This document shows positions 25,255 to 32,452 of a stretch of DNA of 41,978 bases, piece after piece; the stretch's first letter is position 1; every line of letters begins with the position of its first letter. Origin of the DNA: an uncultured Lachnospiraceae bacterium (GTDB lineage Bacteria; Bacillota; Clostridia; Lachnospirales; Lachnospiraceae); contig ONEJ01000027.1 of NCBI GenBank assembly GCA_900316805.1, positions 1 to 41,978 of the forward strand. Reading direction: 5' to 3'. The notes beneath the pieces were generated by a model, which had not been told where the DNA came from, made no database searches, and saw nothing but the letters and a program-made list of their open reading frames with translations. Position numbers and translations under genes: made by a program.

Positions 25255-26682
25255 CTAGAACCTGAAGTCCCTCTTGCCCTCAGAGATATCATGAATATGC
25301 TCAAAGGTCGTCTGCTTTACCTTGGGATTCGGGATATTTTCAATCTCCCGCTCAATCAGCTCCATACCAATTTTTCTGGTTTCCGGGCTGGCATAATCCT
25401 CCAGATACTCTTTTAAGGTCATCAGTGCGTTTGGATGACAGCAGTTTAAAATCTGCATGTTCTTGCAGAGCGCCATGAAACGATCCCCGGTTCTGCCCTC
25501 TCTGTAGCAGGCAGTGCAGAAAGAAGGAATATAGCCCATCTGCATCAGCCAGTTCACCACCTCGTCCAAGGTTCTCTGGTCGCTGACATCAAACTGCTCA
25601 GAAGTTTCCTCTGCCAGCTTCTCTGCCTCCGGATCCGCATAGCCGCCGACGCTGGTCTTTGAAGCGCCGCTGATCTGGGAAACCCCTAAAGGCAGAACCT
25701 TTTCACGGACAGCCTGGCTCTCACGGGTGGAAATGATCATGCCGGTATAAGGCACGGAAACACGAATCAAAGCACAGATCTTCGCAAAGGTGTCATCGCT
25801 GATTCCATTGTCGAAGGCAGTTGGATCAATATCATCTGCCTTTCTCAGACGGGGAACGCTGATGGTGTGGGGGCCAACGCCGTGGACAGCTTCCAGATGC
25901 TCTGCATGCATGAGAAGTCCCGCAAACTCATAACGGTACTTGTCCAGTCCGAAAAGTACCCCAAGTCCTACATCATCGATGCCACCCTCCATGGCGCGAT
26001 CCATGGCCTCGGTGTGGTAGGCATAATCATGCTTCGGACCTGTTGGATGAAGTTCCTCATATCCGGCCTTGTGGTAGGTTTCCTGGAAAAGGATATAGGT
26101 TCCGATGCCTGCATCCTTAAGCTTCCTGTAATTTTCCACGGTGGTTGCCGCAATATTGACATTGACACGGCGGATGGCACCATTTTTGTGCTTAATGCTG
26201 TAAATGGTGTTGATACACTCCAGGATGTACTCAATGGGATTGTTCACCGGATCCTCTCCCGCCTCGATCGCCAGACGCTTATGACCCATATCCTGCAGGG
26301 CCGTCACCTCTTTGACGATTTCCTCCTGAGTCAGCTTCTTTCTGGCAAGGTGCTTATTTTTCAAATGATAGGGGCAGTATACGCAGCCGTTCACACAGTA
26401 ATTGGAAAGATACAGCGGTGCAAAAAGCACAATGCGGTTTCCGTAGAAATCCTTCTTGATCTGCTGGGCCAGCTCGTATACCTCCTGAATCTTCTCCTCA
26501 TTTTCACAGGCCAACAGTACGGAAGCCTCCCTGTGATTCAAGCCTTTGCGCTCCCTTGCCTTCTCAATAATGGCATCCACCAGTTCCATGTTGTCCTTGT
26601 TGGCATCGGCATAAGCCAATGTTTCCCTGATTTCCTCATCAGAGATAAATTCCTCAGCTTTCATTGATTTTACATCGTACAT
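25255..26682 (-). CDS. hydG: [FeFe]-hydrogenase maturase HydG (tyrosine lyase)
   Basis: HydG is a radical-SAM enzyme that splits tyrosine to give the CO and CN- ligands of the H-cluster. The 475-residue protein has the radical-SAM CX3CX2C motif at Cys96, Cys100 and Cys103 (NYCVNGCVYCPYH). The long C-terminal extension carries the second cluster site in SFCTACYREGRTGDRFM, with CxxC near residue 390, typical of HydG and absent from ThiH. AGGAGG lies eight bases before the ATG. It follows hydE after a 12-base gap in the cluster. Confidence 0.97.
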   Translation of the reverse strand: MYDVKSMKAEEFISDEEIRETLAYADANKDNMELVDAIIEKARERKGLNHREASVLLACENEEKIQEVYELAQQIKKDFYGNRIVLFAPLYLSNYCVNGCVYCPYHLKNKHLARKKLTQEEIVKEVTALQDMGHKRLAIEAGEDPVNNPIEYILECINTIYSIKHKNGAIRRVNVNIAATTVENYRKLKDAGIGTYILFQETYHKAGYEELHPTGPKHDYAYHTEAMDRAMEGGIDDVGLGVLFGLDKYRYEFAGLLMHAEHLEAVHGVGPHTISVPRLRKADDIDPTAFDNGISDDTFAKICALIRVSVPYTGMIISTRESQAVREKVLPLGVSQISGASKTSVGGYADPEAEKLAEETSEQFDVSDQRTLDEVVNWLMQMGYIPSFCTACYREGRTGDRFMALCKNMQILNCCHPNALMTLKEYLEDYASPETRKIGMELIEREIENIPNPKVKQTTFEHIHDISEGKRDFRF

Positions 26683-26694
26683 TGATATTTCCTC

Positions 26695-27741
26695 CTATTT
26701 TTTATAGTCCCCGCGGCTCACCACCACCTCGTATCCGATGCTCTCCATCCGTCTCTGCATACAGTACCGGCACTCCGCCGCCTCATCCCCTGTACAGATC
26801 TTATTGTCATACAAAAGGTACTTATCTCTCACCGCCACCGGCGACAAATTGGGCATCACCACATTGGCTCCCGCCTGAATGCCCTTTTCCCGCCCCAGAG
26901 GATGAATGGTGCCCAGTGCCGTGGTGGCAGGCAGCAGCACGTGGGGATGGATCAAACGGATAACGGAAAGGAGCCTTAGGGTATCCTCCATGGTTCCCGC
27001 CTTTTCCTGGCCAAAGGGTGTGTCCTTTTGCGGAATAAAGGGGCCGATTCCCACCATCTGAGGCTGCAGTTCACGGATAAACTGCAGGTCTTCATATAAG
27101 GTATCCACCGTCTGTCCCGGGGAACCCACCATGAATCCGCATCCTACCTGATACCCGATTTCTTTCAGGTTCCACAGACATTGTTTCCGGTTGGAAAGAG
27201 ACATTTCCGGTGGATGCAGCAATCGGTAATGCTCCTCATCCGCTGTCTCATGGCGCAGCAGATACCGGTCTGCCCCGGCATCAAAATACGCCTGATAACT
27301 TTCCTTGGATTTTTCCCCAATGGAAAGGGTGATGGCACAATCGGGATAAACCCTCTTGATTTTCCGAAGCAGATCACAGATCTTTTCATCCGTGTAAAAC
27401 GGATCCTCCCCGCCCTGCATCACAAAGGTGCGAAAGCCCAACTCATAGCCGTTGGCACAGCAGGAAAGAATCTCTTCCTCCGTCAGCCGGTAGCGGTCCG
27501 CATTGCGATTGCTGCGGCGGATGCCACAATACTTACAGTCATTTTTGCAGTAGTTGGTGAACTCGATCAGCCCCCGGATAAAGATTTGCTTTCCGTAGAC
27601 CCGGTCTGCCGTCTCCCTTGCTCTGGCACGAAGATAATCAACCGAATCACGGTCCTCCGTGGTAAGCAAAAGCGCCAGACTTTCTCTGTCAATATTCTGT
27701 TCCTTTTCGACTCTGTCAACGATTTCCCGTAGCATTTGCAT
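26695..27741 (-). CDS. hydE: [FeFe]-hydrogenase maturase HydE
   Basis: HydE is the radical-SAM enzyme that acts on the HydG product to make the bridging dithiolate part of the H-cluster. The protein of about 348 residues has Cys65, Cys69 and Cys72 in FTNYCKNDCKYCGIRRSN, and MQGGEDPFYTD, HETADEEHY and GCGFMVGSPGQT in the barrel. I choose the ATG at 27741 because it gives the usual N-terminus (LREIVDRVEKEQ), although no clear ribosome binding site precedes it; 27765 has a weak GGAAG, and the frame is open to 27816. The start lies within the 3' end of the regulator gene, so the two overlap by about 26 bases and are probably translationally coupled. Confidence 0.95.
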   Translation of the reverse strand: MQMLREIVDRVEKEQNIDRESLALLLTTEDRDSVDYLRARARETADRVYGKQIFIRGLIEFTNYCKNDCKYCGIRRSNRNADRYRLTEEEILSCCANGYELGFRTFVMQGGEDPFYTDEKICDLLRKIKRVYPDCAITLSIGEKSKESYQAYFDAGADRYLLRHETADEEHYRLLHPPEMSLSNRKQCLWNLKEIGYQVGCGFMVGSPGQTVDTLYEDLQFIRELQPQMVGIGPFIPQKDTPFGQEKAGTMEDTLRLLSVIRLIHPHVLLPATTALGTIHPLGREKGIQAGANVVMPNLSPVAVRDKYLLYDNKICTGDEAAECRYCMQRRMESIGYEVVVSRGDYKK

Positions 27742-27973
27742 ATACCGTTTTGGCGCTGACGCCATCCAATCTTCCAATTTTCCCAGACAAGGCATTGATG
27801 GTATCCTGTGGGGCATCCACCGCCACGCTGATGATATTTACGCCCTTTTCCCGATAGGGAATGCCCATACGCCCCACCACGCAGTCCCGGTATTGGTGAA
27901 GCAGGGTATTGAGAGGCTCTGCCGCCTCGTCCTTCTCTATGATAATTCCAATTAACGCAATTCTTGTTTCCAT
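27716..27973 (-). CDS. TM1266-type iron-only hydrogenase system regulator
   Basis: An 85-residue ACT-like small protein (METRIALIGIIIEKDEAAEPLNTLLHQY; VVGRMGIPYREKGVNIISVAVDAP; INALSGKIGRLDGVSAKTVYA). This matches the TM1266 family, which resembles the NikR C-terminal domain and is regularly encoded beside hydE, hydF and hydG. Its biochemical role is not settled. AAAGGAGG lies six bases before the ATG at 27973. It is the first gene of the maturation cluster and is preceded by a structured leader. Confidence 0.9.
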   Translation of the reverse strand: METRIALIGIIIEKDEAAEPLNTLLHQYRDCVVGRMGIPYREKGVNIISVAVDAPQDTINALSGKIGRLDGVSAKTVYANATGNR

Positions 27974-28130
27974 GCCTCTCCTCCTTTCTGTTTTCCCATA
28001 CATGCCACACAAAAAAGAGCCATACCCAGCCGAAAGGTACAGCTCCAAAAGCCCTGTCCATGACAAACAGTGCCGGAAATGCCATCCCTTTCATGTCAAT
28101 AGCAGCACAGGGCTAAGGCCTTTTTCTCAG
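27974..28130 (-). promoter_or_regulatory. Structured leader of the hydrogenase-maturation operon, possible attenuator
   Basis: Read on the minus strand, AGCCCTGT (28114-28107) pairs with ACAGGGCT (28057-28050) and encloses about 49 bases that can form a small CATGA/TCATG stem. Directly after it comes a ten-pair hairpin, GAGCTGTACC ... GGTATGGCTC (counting two G-U pairs), followed by TTTTTT (28011-28016) some 40 bases before the regulator's start codon. A terminator inside a leader, preceded by a closed multi-branch stem, is the layout of a riboswitch or attenuator. I cannot match it to a known class. A frame through it (from 28094) encodes a Trp/Phe-rich peptide but lacks a ribosome binding site. 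Confidence 0.5.
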
Positions 28131-28194
28131 CACTACATGCTCAGGTATTTTCATGTCAGAAGCATTCACTTCATTCAATTTTCTTATCTCTTTT

Positions 28195-28233
28195 GGAAAA
28201 ATTCGTAACTGTTTGGAACCATGAACAGTTACG
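28195..28233 (-). terminator. Terminator-like hairpin downstream of purH
   Basis: CGTAACTGTT (28204-28213) and AACAGTTACG (28224-28233) form a perfect ten-pair stem with a ten-base loop; the minus strand continues AATTTTTCC. It is the first structure with a T-run after the purH stop codon, about 135 bases away. The same palindrome recurs upstream of purH at 29576-29602. Confidence 0.55.
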
Positions 28234-28367
28234 TTCTAAGCCCATGCAAATTCGCCTTCGGCGAAAGGAAGAATGATCAATAGAGACCCGGAGGATCATC
28301 TGTCAGATTCTCTGCACAGAAAATGCTCCGGTATTCTCTTACTCCTCACATCATAGGCAGTTTCCAA
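28234..28367. other. Untranslated region after purH
   Basis: Together with the hyd leader this makes a gene-free stretch of 394 bases (27974-28367). This part contains a small perfect hairpin TTCGCC-TTC-GGCGAA (28251-28265) and an ATGATC/GATCAT pair (28275-28300). Neither has a T-run and I see no gene. Confidence 0.5.
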
Positions 28368-29549
28368 TTAGTGATGGAACAGTCTGATTCCCGTAAAACT
28401 CATCACCATGCCGTACTTATTGCAGGTCTCGATGACATTGTCATCCCTTACCGATCCGCCCGGTTCTGCCACATACTTGACACCGCTCCTGTGGGCGCGC
28501 TCAATGTTGTCTCCAAATGGGAAAAAGGCATCGGAGCCTAATGCCACGTCGGTGTTCTTATCCAGCCATGCGCGCTTCTCTTCAGCCGTAAATACCTCCG
28601 GTTTTACCTTGAAGATATTCTGCCATGCACCCTCAGCCAGCACATCCATATAATCCTCGCCCATATAGAGGTCGATGGCATTGTCACGGTCTGCACGCTT
28701 GATGCCATCCACAAACTGCAGTCCCAACACCTGTGGAGACTGGCGCAGCCACCAGTTGTCAGCCTTGGAACCGGCAAGACGGGTACAGTGGATTCTGGAC
28801 TGCTGTCCGGCACCGATACCGATGGCCTGACCGCCCTTCACATAGCATACGGAGTTGGACTGGGTATACTTTAAGGTAATCATGGCGATGGCAAGATCAA
28901 TCTTGGCCTCCTTGGTCAGTTCCTTATTTTCTGTTACAATATTGTCAAAAAACTTGTCATCAATGTTTAATTCGTTTCTTCCCTGCTCGAAGGTGATGCC
29001 GAACACATCCTTGCGCTCGATAGGAGCCGGCTCGTAATTCGGATCGATCTGGATCACACAGTAGTTACCCTTTTTCTTCTGATGTAAGATTTCCAGAGCC
29101 TCGTCGGTGTAGCCCGGAGCGATGACACCATCGGAAACCTCCCGCTTGATCACCAGAGCCGTACTGGCATCACACACATCGGAAAGAGAAATAAAATCAC
29201 CGAAGGAGGACATACGGTCTGCCCCTCTGGCACGGATATAGGCATTGGCCAGTGGAGAAAATTCCACTTCCATGTCATCTACCCAGTAAATCTTACGCTC
29301 CACATCCGAAAGCGGAAGTCCCACAGCTGCACCTGCCGGGGAAACATGCTTAAAAGAAGCCGCTGCCGGAAGTCCGGTGGCCTTCTTCAGTTCCTTTACC
29401 AGCTGCCAGCCGTTGAAAGCATCCAAAAAGTTGATGTAGCCTGCTCTGCCGGAGAGCACCTGAATCGGCAGTTCACCGTCATTTGCCATATAGATTCTGG
29501 CTGGTTTCTGATTCGGGTTACATCCGTATTTTAATTCATATTCCTGCAT
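28368..29549 (-). CDS. purH: AICAR transformylase (stand-alone PurH C-terminal domain)
   Basis: The 393-residue protein corresponds only to the AICAR formyltransferase domain of PurH, which formylates AICAR with 10-formyl-tetrahydrofolate. Signature segments are LKYGCNPNQKPA, SFKHVSPAGAAVG (with the catalytic Lys-His pair), LKYTQSNSVCYVKGGQAIGIGAGQQSRIHC, and SDAFFPFGDNIERAHRSGVKY near the end. The N-terminal MGS-like IMP cyclohydrolase domain of ordinary bacterial PurH is absent; that step is supplied by the PurO-type enzyme encoded just upstream. AAGGAGA lies six bases before the ATG. It is co-transcribed with the cyclohydrolase gene behind the ZTP riboswitch. Confidence 0.94.
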   Translation of the reverse strand: MQEYELKYGCNPNQKPARIYMANDGELPIQVLSGRAGYINFLDAFNGWQLVKELKKATGLPAAASFKHVSPAGAAVGLPLSDVERKIYWVDDMEVEFSPLANAYIRARGADRMSSFGDFISLSDVCDASTALVIKREVSDGVIAPGYTDEALEILHQKKKGNYCVIQIDPNYEPAPIERKDVFGITFEQGRNELNIDDKFFDNIVTENKELTKEAKIDLAIAMITLKYTQSNSVCYVKGGQAIGIGAGQQSRIHCTRLAGSKADNWWLRQSPQVLGLQFVDGIKRADRDNAIDLYMGEDYMDVLAEGAWQNIFKVKPEVFTAEEKRAWLDKNTDVALGSDAFFPFGDNIERAHRSGVKYVAEPGGSVRDDNVIETCNKYGMVMSFTGIRLFHH

Positions 29550-29575
29550 GATGATTCTCCTTATATGTTTATTTG

Positions 29576-29602
29576 GTATCTGTTCAGAACCATGAACAGT
29601 TA
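29576..29602. repeat. Second copy of the palindromic repeat, between the cyclohydrolase gene and purH
   Basis: The sequence GAACCATGAACAGTTAC is shared exactly with 28217-28232 and its neighbourhood, and the preceding bases differ at three positions. It forms CTGTTC/GAACAG, but has no T-run after it on the minus strand, so transcription should continue into purH. Confidence 0.6.
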
Positions 29603-29604
29603 CT

Positions 29605-30318
29605 TTATTTGTTCTTATTTACGATTCTGGACTCATAGCTTCCGGTTTCAATATCAATGAAACGTACAAAAAGAGAGACCTTATTGTCTTCGTTCAGGTT
29701 CTCCCAAACCATATTGGTGAAGCTGTCAATATCTCCGTCGATGTCTACCCATGCAGGCTCTCCCTCAAAGCTTGGAAGCGGGTTGCCATCACCCATATAA
29801 GTATGGATGAAATGTCCTTCCCCTGCTGCCGGATTGGAGTAAGCAAAGGTATAACGGTTGCAGGAGGATGGATCTGCGTTGTTGCTCTTTAAAATGGACA
29901 TAGCATAGTTGTACTCGCCCTTGTCAATATGTAAAATACCGGAAATGCGCGGAGTATAATTCGGTGCATCCGGCTCAAACTCTCTGGTTCTGAGAGCCTG
30001 CTCAAAGGTCTGCTGCTTGTCCATCAGCTCATAGATCGTATCGGTCTGGTCGCCGTTGGTAACGATGGTCTTGTTGCCAAGGACACGAACCGGTGCATAG
30101 ATAATGAGGCTTGGATCCTCCAGCTTGGATGGGTCAAAGGCCTGGGTACGGATACCCTCTCCGTCCTCCACGAAAATACGGTTGCGGCTGTTGGCGCTGC
30201 GCCCCATAATAAAATAGGCGGTTACCGCCTTCTTTCCATCCTTGGAACGGCCGATGACAATGCCGCGTCCCGGGTAGGTTGTTGCACATAATTCACTGCT
30301 GAGAGCTTTCTTCTCCAT
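29605..30318 (-). CDS. IMP cyclohydrolase, PurO type
   Basis: This 237-residue protein belongs to the PurO-like IMP cyclohydrolase family (IMP_cyclohyd), which closes the FAICAR ring to IMP and was first described in archaea. Typical segments are YPGRGIVIGRSKDGKKAVTAYFIMGRSANSRNR, DPSLIIYAPVR, NGDQTDTIYE, YTPRISG and NPAAGEGHFIHTYMGDGNPLPSFEGEP. The ATG at 30318 is preceded by AAGGAGAA; the frame is open 21 codons further but without a site. With the downstream transformylase it replaces the bifunctional bacterial PurH. Gene gap to purH is 55 bases. Confidence 0.9.
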   Translation of the reverse strand: MEKKALSSELCATTYPGRGIVIGRSKDGKKAVTAYFIMGRSANSRNRIFVEDGEGIRTQAFDPSKLEDPSLIIYAPVRVLGNKTIVTNGDQTDTIYELMDKQQTFEQALRTREFEPDAPNYTPRISGILHIDKGEYNYAMSILKSNNADPSSCNRYTFAYSNPAAGEGHFIHTYMGDGNPLPSFEGEPAWVDIDGDIDSFTNMVWENLNEDNKVSLFVRFIDIETGSYESRIVNKNK

Positions 30319-30474
30319 GATTTCTCCTTCCTGTAACTGAAATTTTTTTGTCTGCATTTGACACATGAATTGCTGCATCACAGCGTAATTTTCCCAATTC
30401 TACAGGCTTTGGGAATCTGTTGATTTTCCGGTGAAAACCATTGATCTCCCGTATCAATGTCAGATGCGAGTCAT

Positions 30475-30516
30475 AAAAAACAGCCCACACATCCGGTCAG
30501 AACCATCTCGCGATGT
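30475..30516 (-). terminator. Terminator of the ZTP riboswitch expression platform
   Basis: On the minus strand ACATC (30516-30512) pairs with GATGT (30493-30489), and the following GTGGGCTG ends in TTTTTT (30480-30475). GGCTG could instead pair with the CAGCC just inside the aptamer's 3' part, giving a switch between terminated and read-through forms. Confidence 0.6.
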
Positions 30517-30592
30517 CTGCCCAGACGGTCGGCTGCACTTCTTCATTCTCCGTTATACTCCATGTGGTTCTCCACTTATCCGTCAGTCATAT
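30516..30592 (-). ncRNA. ZTP (pfl) riboswitch aptamer
   Basis: The minus strand shows the two conserved blocks of the pfl/ZTP motif: GACTGACGG followed by the small hairpin GTGGAGAACCAC and TGGAG, then after a variable loop CCGACCGTCTGGGCA. ZTP riboswitches sense the purine alarmone ZMP/ZTP (AICAR nucleotides) and turn on genes that use 10-formyl-THF. Here it precedes IMP cyclohydrolase and AICAR transformylase, exactly the genes that consume the ligand. The element was recognised by eye; a covariance-model search would confirm it. Confidence 0.82.
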
Positions 30593-30602
30593 AACTACTA
30601 TT

Positions 30603-30631
30603 ATTTAATCATGGAACCGGTGGGTTGTCAA
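30603..30631 (-). promoter_or_regulatory. Promoter of the purine operon
   Basis: TTGACA (30631-30626) and TTAAAT (30608-30603) are separated by 17 bases on the minus strand, just upstream of the riboswitch. The whole gap 30319-30674 is accounted for by this promoter, the aptamer, the terminator and an untranslated leader of about 150 bases. Confidence 0.65.
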
Positions 30632-30674
30632 GGAAAAGTCTTCTCTTCTCAGGGTTGTTTAATAAAAGTTATTT

Positions 30675-32366
30675 TCACCCAATCAACACCTTTTTCCCTT
30701 CAAAAGCAAAGCCATATTTCCGGATATGGTCTGCCTGGATTCCTTTGGCGGTCAGGCTGGCTTCGTAGTGTTTTTCTTCGATCTGTGTCAGGGCAGACTG
30801 CACAGTTTCCTCGATAGATGACTCTTTTCTCGGATTGAATACTTTAAATTCTAAAATCATGGCATCCTTATTTTTGTCCTTGGGCTCTATCATAATATCA
30901 TAGCATCCGAAGCCGCTTTCTCTGTTAGATGTAATCACATACCTGTCTGCGAGATCTACCATAAGCCCTAATACGAAGCCATGGTAGAATCGTTCCGGCT
31001 GCTGTCTGGAAGGTCTTCTTCCGGTATCAAAGCTGCTAAACATTTCCTCTGACACGACATTCATATATTCATTCATCGCATCCACATCCCCAAGCAGCAA
31101 AGCTTCCACAAACTTGTTGTAGTCCACTTTTGATCTGTTAAACCAGCCTTTGACCATGCTATAAAACATTTTTTCCACCTCGTAGTTCGTTAATGCTAAC
31201 TCATACAGAGGTTCTGCAGTTCTTTCGATCTCTTCTAATTTCTCATGGCCTAACACCTTCAAATATCCACTGGCAAGAAGCAGACTAAAAATGGCATCCT
31301 CATTATCATCTAACTGATTATACACAATCTGCTCATCAATGGGGCAAAAGATGCTTTTCCCCTTCAACAAATCCTCAAAGGCTGTTTTTATATTTTCATT
31401 TCCTTCCTGTACTAATTTATCCACCAGGCTATTCGAGCTGGAATTCGCCCAGTAGGTATCTATTCTCCCGGTATCCAAGAAATTCAAAATAGACCATGGA
31501 TTGTAAATATCCTTTTGCTCTCCAAAAATGAATCCGTCATACCAGCGTTTTACTTCTTCTTTTGCCTTACCATAACCATATTCCTCCAATGCCTGAAAGG
31601 TCTCTTCTTCCGTAAAACCGAAAGTCGTGGCATATTCATCCGATGTGGTGGTCACGACTTTTAGGTTATTTAAATCGGAAAAGATGGACTCCTTACTGAC
31701 TCTGGTAATTCCTGTCATGATGCCCCGTTCCAGATATGGATTGGTTTTAAAAGTGGAATTAAAAAGACTCCTTGTAAAAGAAACTAGTTCATCCCAAAAT
31801 CCATTCACATATGCCTCCTGCATAGGAGTATCGTATTCGTCCAAAAGAATGATTACCTTCCGGCCATAATAACGGCACAAAAAATCAGATAACTGATATA
31901 GTGCTAACGGTGCATCCTCTTCACTCATATTGGAAGCCATACGCTCATAATATTCCTTCTCCGCGCGTGAAAGTAAATCACATTCCCGCAAAAACGAATG
32001 TTTCTCATATAATTTCATCAAAAACTGTCGAATACGATAACTGGTAGTTTTAAAATCTTTTTCCTTAATATTCGCAAAGGACAAGTTGATCACAGGATAA
32101 GTTCCCTGCAGTTCTCTGTATTTTTCCTCTTCCCAGATGGCAAGCCCTTCAAACAAACCGCCTCTGTCCTTATAATCCACAGAGAAAAAGGAATTGAGCA
32201 TGCTCATATTCAGACTCTTTCCAAAACGTCTCGGACGGGTTATTAAGGTAACGTCATCTCCGCTTTCCCACCATTCTTTAATAAAGCATGTTTTATCGAT
32301 ATAAAAATAGTTTCCTTCTCTGATTTTATCAAAGCTTTGAATCCCAATTCCTACCGTTCGATTCAT
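30675..32366 (-). CDS. AAA-ATPase-like protein with C-terminal PD-(D/E)XK nuclease domain, copy 1
   Basis: A 563-residue protein of the AAA-ATPase-like/DUF1703 type. The N-terminal part has a Walker A-like loop (RPRRFGKSLNMSML, about residue 50) and a Walker B motif (KVIILLDEYDTPMQ, about residue 190). A sensor-like TGITRVSKESIFSDLNN and the helical middle follow. The C-terminal ~110 residues carry the nuclease pattern YDIMIEP ... AMILEFKVF (D...E-x-K) and QIEEKHYEASL. These proteins are multiplied in many gut anaerobes; their role is unknown, with defence or mobile-element functions often suspected. GGGAGG lies six bases before the ATG at 32366. A second copy lies at 40022-41710 with very similar sequence and an almost identical leader. 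Confidence 0.85.
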   Translation of the reverse strand: MNRTVGIGIQSFDKIREGNYFYIDKTCFIKEWWESGDDVTLITRPRRFGKSLNMSMLNSFFSVDYKDRGGLFEGLAIWEEEKYRELQGTYPVINLSFANIKEKDFKTTSYRIRQFLMKLYEKHSFLRECDLLSRAEKEYYERMASNMSEEDAPLALYQLSDFLCRYYGRKVIILLDEYDTPMQEAYVNGFWDELVSFTRSLFNSTFKTNPYLERGIMTGITRVSKESIFSDLNNLKVVTTTSDEYATTFGFTEEETFQALEEYGYGKAKEEVKRWYDGFIFGEQKDIYNPWSILNFLDTGRIDTYWANSSSNSLVDKLVQEGNENIKTAFEDLLKGKSIFCPIDEQIVYNQLDDNEDAIFSLLLASGYLKVLGHEKLEEIERTAEPLYELALTNYEVEKMFYSMVKGWFNRSKVDYNKFVEALLLGDVDAMNEYMNVVSEEMFSSFDTGRRPSRQQPERFYHGFVLGLMVDLADRYVITSNRESGFGCYDIMIEPKDKNKDAMILEFKVFNPRKESSIEETVQSALTQIEEKHYEASLTAKGIQADHIRKYGFAFEGKKVLIG

Positions 32367-32384
32367 ACAATGCCTCCCATTTAA

Positions 32385-32450
32385 AAAGAAATCCTTTACA
32401 CCAATTCCTGCTTCTGCCATTAGTATAACGGATTTCTTTTACAAATACAA
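32385..32450 (-). promoter_or_regulatory. Promoter with 14-bp inverted repeat in front of AAA/nuclease copy 1
   Basis: On the minus strand TTGTAT (32450-32445) and TATACT (32427-32422) are spaced by 17 bases. An inverted repeat, AAAGAAATCCGTTA (32439-32426) and TAAAGGATTTCTTT (32398-32385, one mismatch), puts one arm in the promoter spacer and the other just before the ribosome binding site. The same arrangement precedes copy 2. Confidence 0.65.
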
Positions 32451-32452
32451 AT

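Noticed and set aside
27567-28094. 175-codon minus-strand frame starting with a Trp/Phe-rich peptide in the hyd leader
   Set aside because: It overlaps the regulator and hydE out of frame, has no ribosome binding site, and its leader part coincides with the proposed RNA hairpins. A short leader peptide cannot be wholly excluded.
28251-28265. Perfect TTCGCC/GGCGAA hairpin as a terminator
   Set aside because: There is no T-run on either strand; the palindrome at 28204-28233 is a better terminator candidate.
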